Source: Flavobacteriales bacterium
Lineage (GTDB): Bacteria; Bacteroidota; Bacteroidia; Flavobacteriales_G; Salibacteraceae
NCBI GenBank assembly: GCA_018660685.1
Contig: JABJJW010000024.1
Span: 1 to 64,000, forward strand
DNA length: 64,000 nucleotides
Reading direction: 5' to 3'
The position numbers were made by a program, and so were the translations under genes. This document shows positions 8,239 to 17,338 of this stretch, one piece after another; position 1 is the first letter of the stretch; the number at the start of each line of letters is the position of its first letter. The notes under the pieces are model-generated. The model saw only the letters and a list, made by a program, of their open reading frames with translations, ran no database searches and had not been told where the DNA came from.

Positions 8239-10225
8239 GATGAAAATGATAAAATGTGTTGTTAGCTTGATGTTAGCATATACAATTGGAGGGGCAAAAA
8301 TGTTACCCGCTCAAGACAATAGAGTGTTGATGACGATTGCTGAAAAGCAAGTTACCGTGGACGAGTTTCTGGGTATTTACAACAAGAACAATACGAGCAA
8401 TGTAATTGACAAGAAGTCGATGGAAGAGTACCTAGACTTGTTCATCAATTTTAAGCTGAAGGTTCAAGCTGCCGAAGACCTTGGTATGGATACTGTGCAG
8501 AAGTTCATTAATGAATTGGCAGGCTATGAAAGGCAATTGGCGCAACCATATCTCTCTGATCGAGATTTGAATGACCAACTGATCAAGGAGGCGTATGATA
8601 GATCCACTGAAGATATTTCAGCATTCCACATCCTAGTGAAAGTACCTGAAAATGCCCCAGCTAAGGACACTCTCGCGGCCTTGAAGAAGTTGACCAATTA
8701 TCGAAAGCAAATAAAATCTGAGGCGGACATGAAGAGTCTGCTTGAGGCACTTAAAAATGATGGTGATGACAATACAATCGCTGAAGATTTAGGTTATTTT
8801 ACTGCATTCTCAATGGTTTACCCATTTGAGAGTAAAGCCTACAACGCTGAACAGGGTGCTATTACTGAGCCTGTTCGAACCCGATTTGGTTATCACATCA
8901 TTTACGTGAGAGATAGAAGACCTGCAAGAGGTGAGATTTTAGTGTCTCACATCATGGCAAAAAGCGATGGGGAGAATGCGGAAATGGCGAAGACGGCTAA
9001 GGAGAGAATAGACGAGATCAATGAGAAAATCAAGGCGGGAGAGGATTTTGCGGAATTGGCTCGCCAATTTTCCGAAGACAAAGGTTCAGCTAAATCTGGC
9101 GGTAAACTACCATGGTTTGGAACAGGTCGAATGGTTAACACCTTTGAAGATGCAGCCTTCGGACTTGAAAATGCCGGAGACATAAGTGAACCAATGCAAA
9201 CAAACTATGGATGGCATATAATCCGAAAAGAAGACTATCGAGGTCTCGGAACGTTTGATGATTTGAAGTCTGGATTGAAGAAGCGAATAGAACGCGATGC
9301 AAGAGGGCAGAGAGGAAGAGTTTCACTCTTGAAAAAACTGAAAAAGGATTATGCCTTATCGCATAACTATAAGAATCGCGATGAGGTTAACCGCCAAGTA
9401 TCAAATGATTTTCTACAAGGGAATTGGAAGCCAGAGAGAAAAGATACATTGACCGATGCCGTGCTAACAATCACGGATAATGTTCACAGCAAACGCACCC
9501 AATCATTTACTCGAATTGACTATTTTAATTATCTCTTTAAATTCCAAAAAAAGCAAGCAGACGGAAAGCTGCTTGGGGAAGTTATGAGTGAACGATGGGA
9601 GTCTTTTGTAAACGCAAGCGTCGTGGATTTTGAAAGAGGGAACCTCGATGCTAAATACCCAGAATTCAAAGCCTTGATGCAAGAGTATCATGACGGGATA
9701 TTACTTTTTGAACTCATGGACGAACGAGTTTGGTCCAAAGCAGTCAAAGACACCACAGGCCTTGAGGCGTTTTACGATTTGAATAAAAATAATTTCATGT
9801 GGGATCAGCGCGTGGATGCTAGCGTATATGAATGCGCAAACGAGGAAGTTGCTGCGAAAGTTGAGAAACTGGCGAAAAAGCGATTGAAGAAAGGTCTTAC
9901 GGACACCGATATTTTGAATGAGGTTAACAAGGAGAGTGCGCTAAACCTTAGAATCAATTCAGGTCTATTTGCTAAAGGCGCAAATGAATCTATTGACGCA
10001 GTAAGTCAGACATCCGGAATTCAACGGACGGCAACCGAAAATGGTAAGATCGCATTGGTCCAGATTTATTCGACCCTTGAGCCACAGCCTAAGGCCTTGA
10101 CAGAGGCCAGAGGATTGTTCACCTCTGCGTATCAGACAGAATTAGAGGAGAAGTGGATAGCTGATTTGAGATCGAAATACTCCTTCAATGTTGATGCGGC
10201 AGTATTTGACTCGATAAATAAGTGA
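8231..10225 (+). CDS. Periplasmic peptidyl-prolyl isomerase with two parvulin domains (PpiD/SurA-like)
   Basis: 664 residues: an N-terminal signal segment (1-27), a helical chaperone-like region, then two rotamase domains at about 127-230 (ISAFHILVKV to FGYHIIYVRD) and 235-335 (SHIMAKSDG to YGWHIIRKED), then a long helical C-terminal part. Parvulins catalyse proline cis-trans isomerisation and help outer-membrane proteins fold in the periplasm. No transmembrane anchor is seen after the signal. The first domain is shorter and more divergent than the second and may be non-catalytic. The gene overlaps the sulfotransferase by 8 bp and the following lipoprotein gene by one base. Confidence 0.92.
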   Translation: MNRMKMIKCVVSLMLAYTIGGAKMLPAQDNRVLMTIAEKQVTVDEFLGIYNKNNTSNVIDKKSMEEYLDLFINFKLKVQAAEDLGMDTVQKFINELAGYERQLAQPYLSDRDLNDQLIKEAYDRSTEDISAFHILVKVPENAPAKDTLAALKKLTNYRKQIKSEADMKSLLEALKNDGDDNTIAEDLGYFTAFSMVYPFESKAYNAEQGAITEPVRTRFGYHIIYVRDRRPARGEILVSHIMAKSDGENAEMAKTAKERIDEINEKIKAGEDFAELARQFSEDKGSAKSGGKLPWFGTGRMVNTFEDAAFGLENAGDISEPMQTNYGWHIIRKEDYRGLGTFDDLKSGLKKRIERDARGQRGRVSLLKKLKKDYALSHNYKNRDEVNRQVSNDFLQGNWKPERKDTLTDAVLTITDNVHSKRTQSFTRIDYFNYLFKFQKKQADGKLLGEVMSERWESFVNASVVDFERGNLDAKYPEFKALMQEYHDGILLFELMDERVWSKAVKDTTGLEAFYDLNKNNFMWDQRVDASVYECANEEVAAKVEKLAKKRLKKGLTDTDILNEVNKESALNLRINSGLFAKGANESIDAVSQTSGIQRTATENGKIALVQIYSTLEPQPKALTEARGLFTSAYQTELEEKWIADLRSKYSFNVDAAVFDSINK

Positions 10226-11085
10226 TGCTTCCCAGAATTCTGATCTTCATATTGGTAGGTATTCTTGCTTTTTCATGTCAAAGTGAGCGAAGCAAGGAAC
10301 CGATTGTGGTTCAGATTGGAGAAAAATATCTCACACTTTCAGAACTGAGAGAGTCGATTCCAGATGATCTCACTGCTGAGGATAGCACCGAGCTGGCATC
10401 GACACAGATTCAATCTTGGATCAACAATGAGCTCATGTATGACAAGGCGAGATACAATCTTGACCAGGAAGTTTCAAATATCGAGCTGAGGGTCGACAAG
10501 TACCGAAAAGAGCTTTTCATTTTCGCCTATGAGAAGGAGATGGTAAATCAAAAGCTGGATACCAATATTTCAGAATCAGAAATCAAAGAGTTCTACAATG
10601 AAAATCAACAGATTTTCTTGCTCAATGACTACATCCTAAAGGTGAGGTACGTCAAGCTCAAACAAAACAGCCCAGACATTGAAGAAGTGGAGCAGTGGTT
10701 ACAATCAAATGAGTTGGAAGCACAGCAAAAACTCGATGAGTATTGCCTTAAATATGCCGTCCAACAATACACAGACTCGAGTTGGGTTTATTTAAATGAA
10801 TTGTTGAGAGAATTGCCAATCGAAGTTTATAATAAGGAGTCGTTTTTGCGATCAGGAAACTTTGTGCGATTTACGGATTTGGAGCATTTGTATTTGCTAC
10901 ACATACTTGAGCTTCAATCTAAAAACACACTTTCGCCCTTGGATTTAGAATCAGGGCGAATCAAGAACCTGATTTTGAACAAGCGAAAGATTGAATTGTT
11001 GACTTCAATTAGAGGTCAGCTTTATCGAGATGGTATGTCCTCAGGCAAGGTGAAGATTTATAAGAAACCACAATTACTGAATTAA
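10225..11085 (+). CDS. Lipoprotein with SurA-like N-terminal helical region, no rotamase domain
   Basis: 286-residue protein with a lipoprotein signal ending LAFSC (Cys18), so it should be anchored to a periplasm-facing membrane. The segment after it (VVQIGEKYLTLSELRESIPD) resembles the start of SurA/PpiD chaperone domains, and the body is helical, but no parvulin motif (FGYHII type) is present. It sits between two peptidyl-prolyl isomerase genes, which suggests it is a chaperone-only member of the same folding set. The ATG at 10225 shares one base with the upstream stop (TGATG); a GTG at 10222 is an alternative start. Function is inferred from context. Confidence 0.8.
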   Translation: MLPRILIFILVGILAFSCQSERSKEPIVVQIGEKYLTLSELRESIPDDLTAEDSTELASTQIQSWINNELMYDKARYNLDQEVSNIELRVDKYRKELFIFAYEKEMVNQKLDTNISESEIKEFYNENQQIFLLNDYILKVRYVKLKQNSPDIEEVEQWLQSNELEAQQKLDEYCLKYAVQQYTDSSWVYLNELLRELPIEVYNKESFLRSGNFVRFTDLEHLYLLHILELQSKNTLSPLDLESGRIKNLILNKRKIELLTSIRGQLYRDGMSSGKVKIYKKPQLLN

Positions 11086-12441
11086 TTGAGAAACGTTATT
11101 TCCATATTGATGGCTTTGATGGCAGTTAATGCTCAAGCCCAGGATCCTGAGATAATTGATAAAGTCATTGCTGTTGTTGGTGAGCGAGTGGTCCTTTATT
11201 CTGACATCGAAGAGCAAATCGACCAAATGACAATGTCTGAAATTCCGGTAACGGAAAATTCTAGGTGCGAAGTGCTGGAAGATCAGATGTATCAGAAGCT
11301 GTTTGTTGAGCGTGCGATAGAGGATAGCATAACAGTAGGTGATGATATGGTTGAACAAGAGCTCGATCGACGCCTCCGATATTTTATTGCCCAGATCGGA
11401 TCTGAGGAGGAACTCATAAAGTTTTACGGGAAAACGATCGATGAGATCAAAGAAGATTTTCGAGATGAAGTGAAAGATTTGTTGCTGATTCAACAAATGC
11501 AGCAGCATGTTGTTGGTGACGTAAAAGTTTCACCAGCCGAGGTTCGTGAGTTCTTTGCTGATATACCCGAGGATAGTGTCCCATACATTAATTCTGAAGT
11601 TATGCTGGCACAACTTGTTCGAATGCCACCGGTCAGTGAAGAAGAAAAGACTGCGATTAAGAATAAGCTGAATGGCTTTAAGGATCGTGTTGCGGCCGGT
11701 GAAGAATTTGGAACGCTGGCTTATCTCTATTCTCAGGATCCAGGTTCTGCGCTCAAGAATGGAGAATTGGGTTTCATGGATCGAACAGAATTGGTTTCTG
11801 AATTTTCCAGTGCTGCTATGGGATTGCAGAAAGGGGAGGTTTCTGAAATAGTTGAAACGCAGTTTGGATACCACATCATCCAAATGATTGATCGAAAAGG
11901 TGATCGATTGAATGTGCGGCATATTTTGATCATTCCACAGGTTTCAGCAAGTGATCTTCAGAACGCAAAGGTGTATCTCGATAGTCTTAAGAATGTTATT
12001 GAAACCAATGACACTTTGACCTTTGAGCGCATGGCTATTGCGTTTAGTGATGACAAAGACACTCGTATGAACGGTGGTATCATGATCAACCCGCAAGATG
12101 CGACCAACAAGTTTGACTTTGAAGTATTGGGTAAAATGGACCGCCAACTATTATTCAATGTTGAAAAGAAGGAAGTCGGTGATTTGATCGGACCAGATCT
12201 ATATCAAACGCAAGATGGAAAGCGTGCATATCGAGTGGTGAAGATCGTAGAGATGACCGAACCTCATGTCGCCAATCTTCGAGACGACTATCATAGAATT
12301 CAGGAAGGAGCGAAACGTAAAAAGGAAAATATCGAATTAGAGACTTGGATACAGAAGCATCGGAATAGTGCCTATGTCTGGGTCTCAGATGAGTTTAATA
12401 GTTGCCCTTTTAAAACGAAATGGGTGATGGCTCAACGCTAA
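11086..12441 (+). CDS. SurA-like periplasmic chaperone and peptidyl-prolyl isomerase
   Basis: 451 residues: signal peptide 1-19 (ending AQAQ), SurA N-terminal domain (IDKVIAVVGERVVLYSDIE and the following helices), a first parvulin domain at about 170-265 (ending FGYHIIQMIDRK), and a second weaker one from 275 (NVRHILIIPQ) to about 385. This is the architecture of SurA, which escorts outer-membrane beta-barrels through the periplasm. It starts with TTG at 11086, directly after the upstream TAA; a start at the later ATG would remove the basic signal-peptide end, so TTG is preferred. It closes the operon that begins at guaB and overlaps the convergent adaptor gene by 4 bp. Confidence 0.93.
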   Translation: MRNVISILMALMAVNAQAQDPEIIDKVIAVVGERVVLYSDIEEQIDQMTMSEIPVTENSRCEVLEDQMYQKLFVERAIEDSITVGDDMVEQELDRRLRYFIAQIGSEEELIKFYGKTIDEIKEDFRDEVKDLLLIQQMQQHVVGDVKVSPAEVREFFADIPEDSVPYINSEVMLAQLVRMPPVSEEEKTAIKNKLNGFKDRVAAGEEFGTLAYLYSQDPGSALKNGELGFMDRTELVSEFSSAAMGLQKGEVSEIVETQFGYHIIQMIDRKGDRLNVRHILIIPQVSASDLQNAKVYLDSLKNVIETNDTLTFERMAIAFSDDKDTRMNGGIMINPQDATNKFDFEVLGKMDRQLLFNVEKKEVGDLIGPDLYQTQDGKRAYRVVKIVEMTEPHVANLRDDYHRIQEGAKRKKENIELETWIQKHRNSAYVWVSDEFNSCPFKTKWVMAQR

Positions 12442-13520
12442 CTCTGCGGGATCTTTATTTGATCTTCTTCACTTACGCCTCCGAGTACTTCCACGTGAAT
12501 TCCGTCTGAAAGTCCTAATTCTACCTCCCGCATTTCAAACTCCTGTTCATTAGTCTGAACTTCAACAAATGGCTTTTCATCTTCAAATGTCAACAGTGCT
12601 TCATTAATGGAAAGGACTTGCTCTTTTTTCTCGAGCACTACATCGGCATTCGCCGAATAGCCTGCACGAATGAAGGAAGCAGAATCAACTTTCACCGCAG
12701 CTTCAATCTCGAACTGAATAGCACCTTCTTGAGTAATTCCTTTTGGGGAAATATATTCTAAGGACGCGATAAATTCCTTTTCCTCAATGGCTCCAATGGT
12801 CATGATGAGCTCCATTCCAATTTGTAATTTTTCGACCTCTGATTCATCGATCATGCCCTTGAAAATCAGGTTCTCCATATCCGCAACGCTCGCAATGGTC
12901 GTTCCGTCGTTAAAATTGTTTGCTTCAATTACGTTGTACCCTTCTTCGACCGGAACGTCGAGCACCATTCCTGAAACGGTTGAGCGTATCAACGTATTGG
13001 AAGTGTTTCCAGCCTTTTTTGACACCCCTTCTTTAATAATTGCCAGTGCATCCTCAGCCGCGTTGACTTCTTCCATCGCTTGTCTTCGGGCAGTTTCAAA
13101 TTGTTGAAATTCTGCCTGAGCGATAACTTGCTGATCTACCAGTGTTTTATTCCTAGCATAATCCATGTTCGAATTTTCTAATCCAATTTTTGATCTGTTT
13201 ACTCGGTTCTCAGCATTATTTAAGGCCACCATATCAGGGATGACCTTCACTTTGGCTATGAGGTCGCCTTCCTTGACTTGGTCGCCAGGCTTGACCATTA
13301 TTTCCTGAATTATCCCTGAAATCTGAGGCTTGATGAAAATCTCATTCCGTGGGACCACCGAACCTGTGGCAACACTTTTCATGACAATATCACGCAATTC
13401 AGGTTGCTCAGTTTCGAAGACAATTGGCTCTTTTTGGTTCTTTTGGTAGAGAAACCACAAAGTCCAACCAAAGAGGCCAAGGACTCCAACTATAACTACG
13501 ATTCTCAATATTCGTTTCAT
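12438..13520 (-). CDS. Periplasmic adaptor subunit (MacA/HlyD family)
   Basis: 360-residue membrane-fusion protein that would bridge the inner-membrane ABC permeases to an outer-membrane channel. It has one N-terminal membrane anchor (residues 4-26), the lipoyl-like half motif VKPGDQVKEGDLIAKV near 76-91, a short coiled-coil hairpin near 100-165, and a beta-barrel region. The gene ends the set ATPase-permease-permease-adaptor, with 3 bp between it and the upstream permease, so it is part of one transcript. No TolC-like gene is nearby; the outer-membrane partner must lie elsewhere. The exported substrate could be a peptide, antibiotic or lipid; it cannot be deduced. Confidence 0.92.
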   Translation of the reverse strand: MKRILRIVVIVGVLGLFGWTLWFLYQKNQKEPIVFETEQPELRDIVMKSVATGSVVPRNEIFIKPQISGIIQEIMVKPGDQVKEGDLIAKVKVIPDMVALNNAENRVNRSKIGLENSNMDYARNKTLVDQQVIAQAEFQQFETARRQAMEEVNAAEDALAIIKEGVSKKAGNTSNTLIRSTVSGMVLDVPVEEGYNVIEANNFNDGTTIASVADMENLIFKGMIDESEVEKLQIGMELIMTIGAIEEKEFIASLEYISPKGITQEGAIQFEIEAAVKVDSASFIRAGYSANADVVLEKKEQVLSINEALLTFEDEKPFVEVQTNEQEFEMREVELGLSDGIHVEVLGGVSEEDQIKIPQS

Positions 13521-13523
13521 TTC

Positions 13524-14786
13524 TTATTCGCTTCTAAGTGCAACTATTGGGTCAACGGCGGAGGCCTTTCGAGCAGGAATTATTCCAGCGAGCCCTCCGG
13601 CGATGATTAGGATGATCAAGGATATGATTGCAGCATTAAAGTCAACTTCGGGTTGACGAAACATGCCGCCTTCTTCTGTACTTGTTGCAGAGTTTATTAA
13701 CTCCAGTAGGCCAACTCCCAGGGTTAAACCGAAATATCCGGCGACGCTGGTGAGAATGACTGATTCAAGCACGATTTGGGAAATGATGGACATTGGTGTT
13801 GCGCCAATGGCCTTTCTGATTCCAATTTCTTTAGTTCGTTCCTTCACAACAATCAACATGATGTTGCTTACGCCAATAACCCCAGCCAACAATGTTCCGA
13901 TGCCAACAACCCAAATGAGGATATTGATGCCGAGAAACAAGTTGGTCATCTTCGTGAATTCTTCTTCTGCATTAAAACTTCCAATGGCTCTGTAGTCATC
14001 TGGGTGAATCGAATTCCTTTCTTTAAGAATCGCTTTTGCTTCTTCCTCTACCTGTGAAACGGGAATCTCATCCTTACTCATGATTGAGTACCATCCAACG
14101 CTATTTCCGTAGTTGAATGCTTGCTGAAAAGTGGTTATTGGAGTGAATATTTTCTCCAATTCACGATCGCCGCCGTGCGAACTGGCGGCCAACATATCGT
14201 ACACTCCAACAACTAAGAAGTAGACTCCACCAATATTGATGTAATCGCCAATTGGATCTTCATCCTCCTCGAAAAGGACTTCTTGAACTTGCTTGCCGAT
14301 TACTGCAACCTTTCTCTTCTCATCCAGATCAGTATGGTTCAGCCACCTTCCTAGGACAATTGATCTTGGGGAAATTTTAATGACCTCTGGAATATCTCCG
14401 GTCACTTCGAAATTGCTCGCTTGGTACTTCTTTCGTTTGACGATGCCTTTGCCTCTATAGCCGCCAAGTTGAACCTTTGGCGCGACCACTTCTGCGTTTT
14501 TTAAACCCATCTCCAACGCCCTAGTGTCTTCGTTGTCGAATCCGATCCAACGACCTTCCTTGAAACCTTTATAAGGCATGCTGGTCGATTGTCCCCACAT
14601 GTACACACTATTGGTCGCAAACTGACTAAAGTCTGAGGTGGCCCCATTTTCAAGTCCTTTTCCAGAACCCATCAAAACGATCAGCATAAAAAGTCCCCAG
14701 AATACGCCAAAGGCCGTCAAGAATGTCCTCAACTTGTTTTTAGTGAGCACATGATATATTTCTTGCCATCTGTCGGAGTCAAACAT
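13524..14786 (-). CDS. MacB-like ABC transporter permease (FtsX family), second copy
   Basis: 420-residue permease with one transmembrane helix near residues 21-41, a large periplasmic MacB-type domain, and three helices in the C-terminal FtsX domain. The cytoplasmic motif KERTKEIGIRKAIGATP is the conserved coupling region that contacts the ATPase. It ends AVDPIVALRSE as usual for MacB permeases. It abuts the first permease gene without a gap. The two permeases are similar along their length and probably form a heterodimer with a shared ATPase, in place of the single fused MacB of Proteobacteria. Confidence 0.93.
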   Translation of the reverse strand: MFDSDRWQEIYHVLTKNKLRTFLTAFGVFWGLFMLIVLMGSGKGLENGATSDFSQFATNSVYMWGQSTSMPYKGFKEGRWIGFDNEDTRALEMGLKNAEVVAPKVQLGGYRGKGIVKRKKYQASNFEVTGDIPEVIKISPRSIVLGRWLNHTDLDEKRKVAVIGKQVQEVLFEEDEDPIGDYINIGGVYFLVVGVYDMLAASSHGGDRELEKIFTPITTFQQAFNYGNSVGWYSIMSKDEIPVSQVEEEAKAILKERNSIHPDDYRAIGSFNAEEEFTKMTNLFLGINILIWVVGIGTLLAGVIGVSNIMLIVVKERTKEIGIRKAIGATPMSIISQIVLESVILTSVAGYFGLTLGVGLLELINSATSTEEGGMFRQPEVDFNAAIISLIILIIAGGLAGIIPARKASAVDPIVALRSE

Positions 14787-16019
14787 CTATTCTTCTCTTA
14801 AGGCTACAACAGGTTGAATACGGGCGGCTTTGATTGCTGGTATTAACCCAGCCAGCGATCCCGCAATAATTAAAAGCACGGTTGCGCTCAACGCAACTCT
14901 CAGATCAACTTCTGGATTAAGAAAGAATTCCACCCCTTCCATCTGGCCAGCTGCATATTCTAACAATCCCACGCCGGCCACTAATCCAAAATAACCCGCG
15001 ATCGTAGTAATGACAATTGATTCTTGAAGAATGAGGCTGACAATTGATTTTGCTGTGGCGCCCATTGCTTTTCTTATTCCAATTTCTTTGGTTCGCTCCT
15101 TCACGACGATCATCATGATATTGCTCACACCAATAATTCCCGCCATGATGGTCCCGATTCCGATTATCCAAATGAAGAATCGAATATTGGCAAATAGCGT
15201 CATGAACTGCTGATACATTTCAGCACCATTTCGGATGTAGACGGCTTGCGGATCCGCAGGGTCGAAGTGTAATTTTTTGGAGAGTCGATCGCGAATTTCT
15301 TCTCCCATTGAATTAGCCTCTTCAATTGTTGCTTCGCCGGTAGTCATAGCCATGGCGTCAATCCTGTTTGGATTTCCAAAAACTCGTTGATGCGTTGATA
15401 TTGGCACCCATGCTTTTCGCACATCTCGTTCACCTCCATTGTCGCTGTAATATCCAATCACTTTGAATGGAATGTCTCCCACATTAATGTATTTACCAAT
15501 GGGGTCTTCATCTCCGAAGAGTTCCATCTTCATGTCAAAACCGATGCAGGCTACCTTTCGATACTCCTTCATGTCGATGTCATTAATGAACCTTCCTTCA
15601 GTTATTGTGAGGGCTTCAATAACCTTTTGCGGTGGATGACAACCTAAGACTCCGTAATTCCCAGATTTGCCTTTGTAAGTGACAAAGTTTTGCCAGTTCA
15701 AATACTTTCTGCCACTTAGGTTATCAATTCCATTAATGCTTCTTTCAAGGTCATCATAAATTTCATTTTCGAGGGATATTGGCCTTCCTGGTTGATAACC
15801 AGCGTATGGGAGAGAAGTGTTGCCGGGCCAAATCCAGATTGCATTTACCGCATCACCAGCGAACTGAGACCGCACACCATTTTCTAAACCGTTTCCAGAA
15901 CCCAAAAGAATGATCAACATGAAAATTCCCCAAGCGACACTGAAACCAGTAAGAAAGGTTCGAAGCCAATTCTTATTGATCGTCGCAAAAATTTCCTGCC
16001 ATTTGTCGAGATCAAACAT
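14787..16019 (-). CDS. MacB-like ABC transporter permease (FtsX family), first copy
   Basis: 410-residue paralogue of the neighbouring permease with the same order: N-terminal membrane helix, periplasmic MacB domain, then three helices with the coupling motif KERTKEIGIRKAMGATA. The C-terminal AARIQPVVALREE end is typical. It overlaps the ATPase gene by 8 bp and directly touches the second permease gene, so the three are translationally coupled. The two copies differ mainly in the periplasmic domain, which suggests that they took on different contacts with the adaptor or the substrate. Confidence 0.93.
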   Translation of the reverse strand: MFDLDKWQEIFATINKNWLRTFLTGFSVAWGIFMLIILLGSGNGLENGVRSQFAGDAVNAIWIWPGNTSLPYAGYQPGRPISLENEIYDDLERSINGIDNLSGRKYLNWQNFVTYKGKSGNYGVLGCHPPQKVIEALTITEGRFINDIDMKEYRKVACIGFDMKMELFGDEDPIGKYINVGDIPFKVIGYYSDNGGERDVRKAWVPISTHQRVFGNPNRIDAMAMTTGEATIEEANSMGEEIRDRLSKKLHFDPADPQAVYIRNGAEMYQQFMTLFANIRFFIWIIGIGTIMAGIIGVSNIMMIVVKERTKEIGIRKAMGATAKSIVSLILQESIVITTIAGYFGLVAGVGLLEYAAGQMEGVEFFLNPEVDLRVALSATVLLIIAGSLAGLIPAIKAARIQPVVALREE

Positions 16020-16692
16020 GGACAGGTTCTTTTTCTAGGATTTTACCGTCGTGTAGTAGAATTTGTCGGTCAGTCATGTCAGCAATACTCTGCTCGTGAG
16101 TCACAATGATGACCGTAATTCCAAGGGCGTTGACTTCCCTAAATAGGTCCATGACAGATTCTGAAGTTTTTGAATCCAACGCGCCAGTTGGCTCATCTGC
16201 AAGAATCAGCTTAGGATTAGATATGAGTGCCCGCGCGATCGACACCCGCTGTTGCTGACCACCAGACAATTCACTAGGCATGTGTTCTGCCCATTCTTTG
16301 AGTCCAACTTTTTCTAAGTATTCGAGTGCCGTTTTGTTCCTTTCCTTTCTCGGAATTCCCCTATAATAAAGCGGTAATGCCACATTTTCGAGGGCATTTT
16401 TATAATTAAGAAGGTGGAATGACTGAAAGATGAATCCGATGAATTCATTACGATAGAGTGCAGCTTTCTTTTCTGATAAGTCTTTGATGAGCGTGTCGTC
16501 CAACGAATATTCTCCGCTGTCGTAGTCATCGAGAATCCCTAAAATATTTAGGAGGGTAGATTTTCCTGATCCAGATGAACCCATGATTGATACCAACTCC
16601 CCTGAACCCACTTCAAGATTTATATCCTTAAGTACGTGCAGTTCGTGTGTGCCAACTTCATAGTACTTATTGATACCAACCAACTTGATCAT
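16012..16692 (-). CDS. ABC transporter ATP-binding protein (MacB/LolD type)
   Basis: 226-residue ATPase with Walker A GSSGSGKST (38-46), Q-loop FIFQSFHLL (near 88-96), signature LSGGQQQR (142-149), Walker B LILADEPTGALDS (162-174) and the H-loop VTHEQ. The QQQR signature and overall sequence place it with the LolD/MacB/FtsE branch, which drives mechanotransmission rather than transport through the membrane. It is the first gene of the four-gene minus-strand operon running to 12438. Confidence 0.95.
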   Translation of the reverse strand: MIKLVGINKYYEVGTHELHVLKDINLEVGSGELVSIMGSSGSGKSTLLNILGILDDYDSGEYSLDDTLIKDLSEKKAALYRNEFIGFIFQSFHLLNYKNALENVALPLYYRGIPRKERNKTALEYLEKVGLKEWAEHMPSELSGGQQQRVSIARALISNPKLILADEPTGALDSKTSESVMDLFREVNALGITVIIVTHEQSIADMTDRQILLHDGKILEKEPVHV

Positions 16693-16812
16693 GATACAAT
16701 GTTATAGACAATGTTGATCGCTATTGTTCGATTAAGTGTCAAGGAGGTTGAACCGTGATAGTTGGTCGCTAATTCTTGTGAATGGAATCGATCTGATGGG
16801 AAGATTCAGACC

Positions 16813-17148
16813 TCACTTGTCTTCACAAACGCAGTCATAATCGCCAGTAACTGTCCATGGATAACCCTCAATAGTGTTGTCCTCAGTAAATTCGTATGAT
16901 TCTGCTTCGTACGCATCAATATTGACATCGAAATCCTTTCCTTTTCCACAAACTTCTGAGTTGTTGTCAGGGTAGTCTGTAACAAATGAGGTTGAATAAC
17001 CTGCCTCGAGCGCATCGACATTAGCCGAAGAAATTGAGTCGCTGAATTCGAATTCAATGTTCCCGGCACAACTACAGTCTCTACATTTTTCACAAGCTGA
17101 TAGTGCGAAGAGAAGAACAGTTGCACCTATGATTCCAAGTGTTTTCAT
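16813..17148 (-). CDS. Small cysteine-rich lipoprotein, unknown function
   Basis: I do not recognise this 111-residue protein. The signal ends with the lipobox LSAC (Cys19). The mature part begins with a closely spaced cysteine cluster (CEKCRDCSC, residues 19-27) and has further cysteines at EVCGKGKD and at the very end (CVCEDK), with an acidic middle. Seven cysteines in 93 mature residues suggest disulfides or metal binding. It stands alone between the MacAB-like operon and another lipoprotein of opposite direction. Confidence 0.75.
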   Translation of the reverse strand: MKTLGIIGATVLLFALSACEKCRDCSCAGNIEFEFSDSISSANVDALEAGYSTSFVTDYPDNNSEVCGKGKDFDVNIDAYEAESYEFTEDNTIEGYPWTVTGDYDCVCEDK

Positions 17149-17283
17149 ATTGAAAGATTATGAAGCTAATATACTTCAATACAACGGTGCAAATCGGGAA
17201 GATATTATTGACCAATGATCAGCTTATTATGATTTGGGCAAAGAATCTTCTTCAAGAACGCATTCCTCGTTTTAAAACATTTA

Positions 17284-17313
17284 TTGTCATTTGAACCTTC
17301 CACCTTAGATTTG
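17284..17313 (+). promoter_or_regulatory. Consensus Bacteroidota promoter
   Basis: TTG (17284-17286), a 19-nt spacer, then TAGATTTG (17306-17313) reproduce the established TTG-N19-TAnnTTTG form exactly. The ATG of the lipoprotein gene at 17339 lies 25 nt downstream. This is the clearest promoter in the window. Confidence 0.65.
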
Positions 17314-17338
17314 CCGCATTCAATCAGAACTTTTTACC

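Noticed and set aside
11074-11508. 144-codon antisense frame inside the SurA-like gene
   Set aside because: Shadow of a clear coding region.
12438-16692. LolCDE lipoprotein-releasing system
   Set aside because: The ATPase is LolD-like, but the presence of an HlyD/MacA-type adaptor and MacB-type periplasmic domains favours a MacAB-like exporter.
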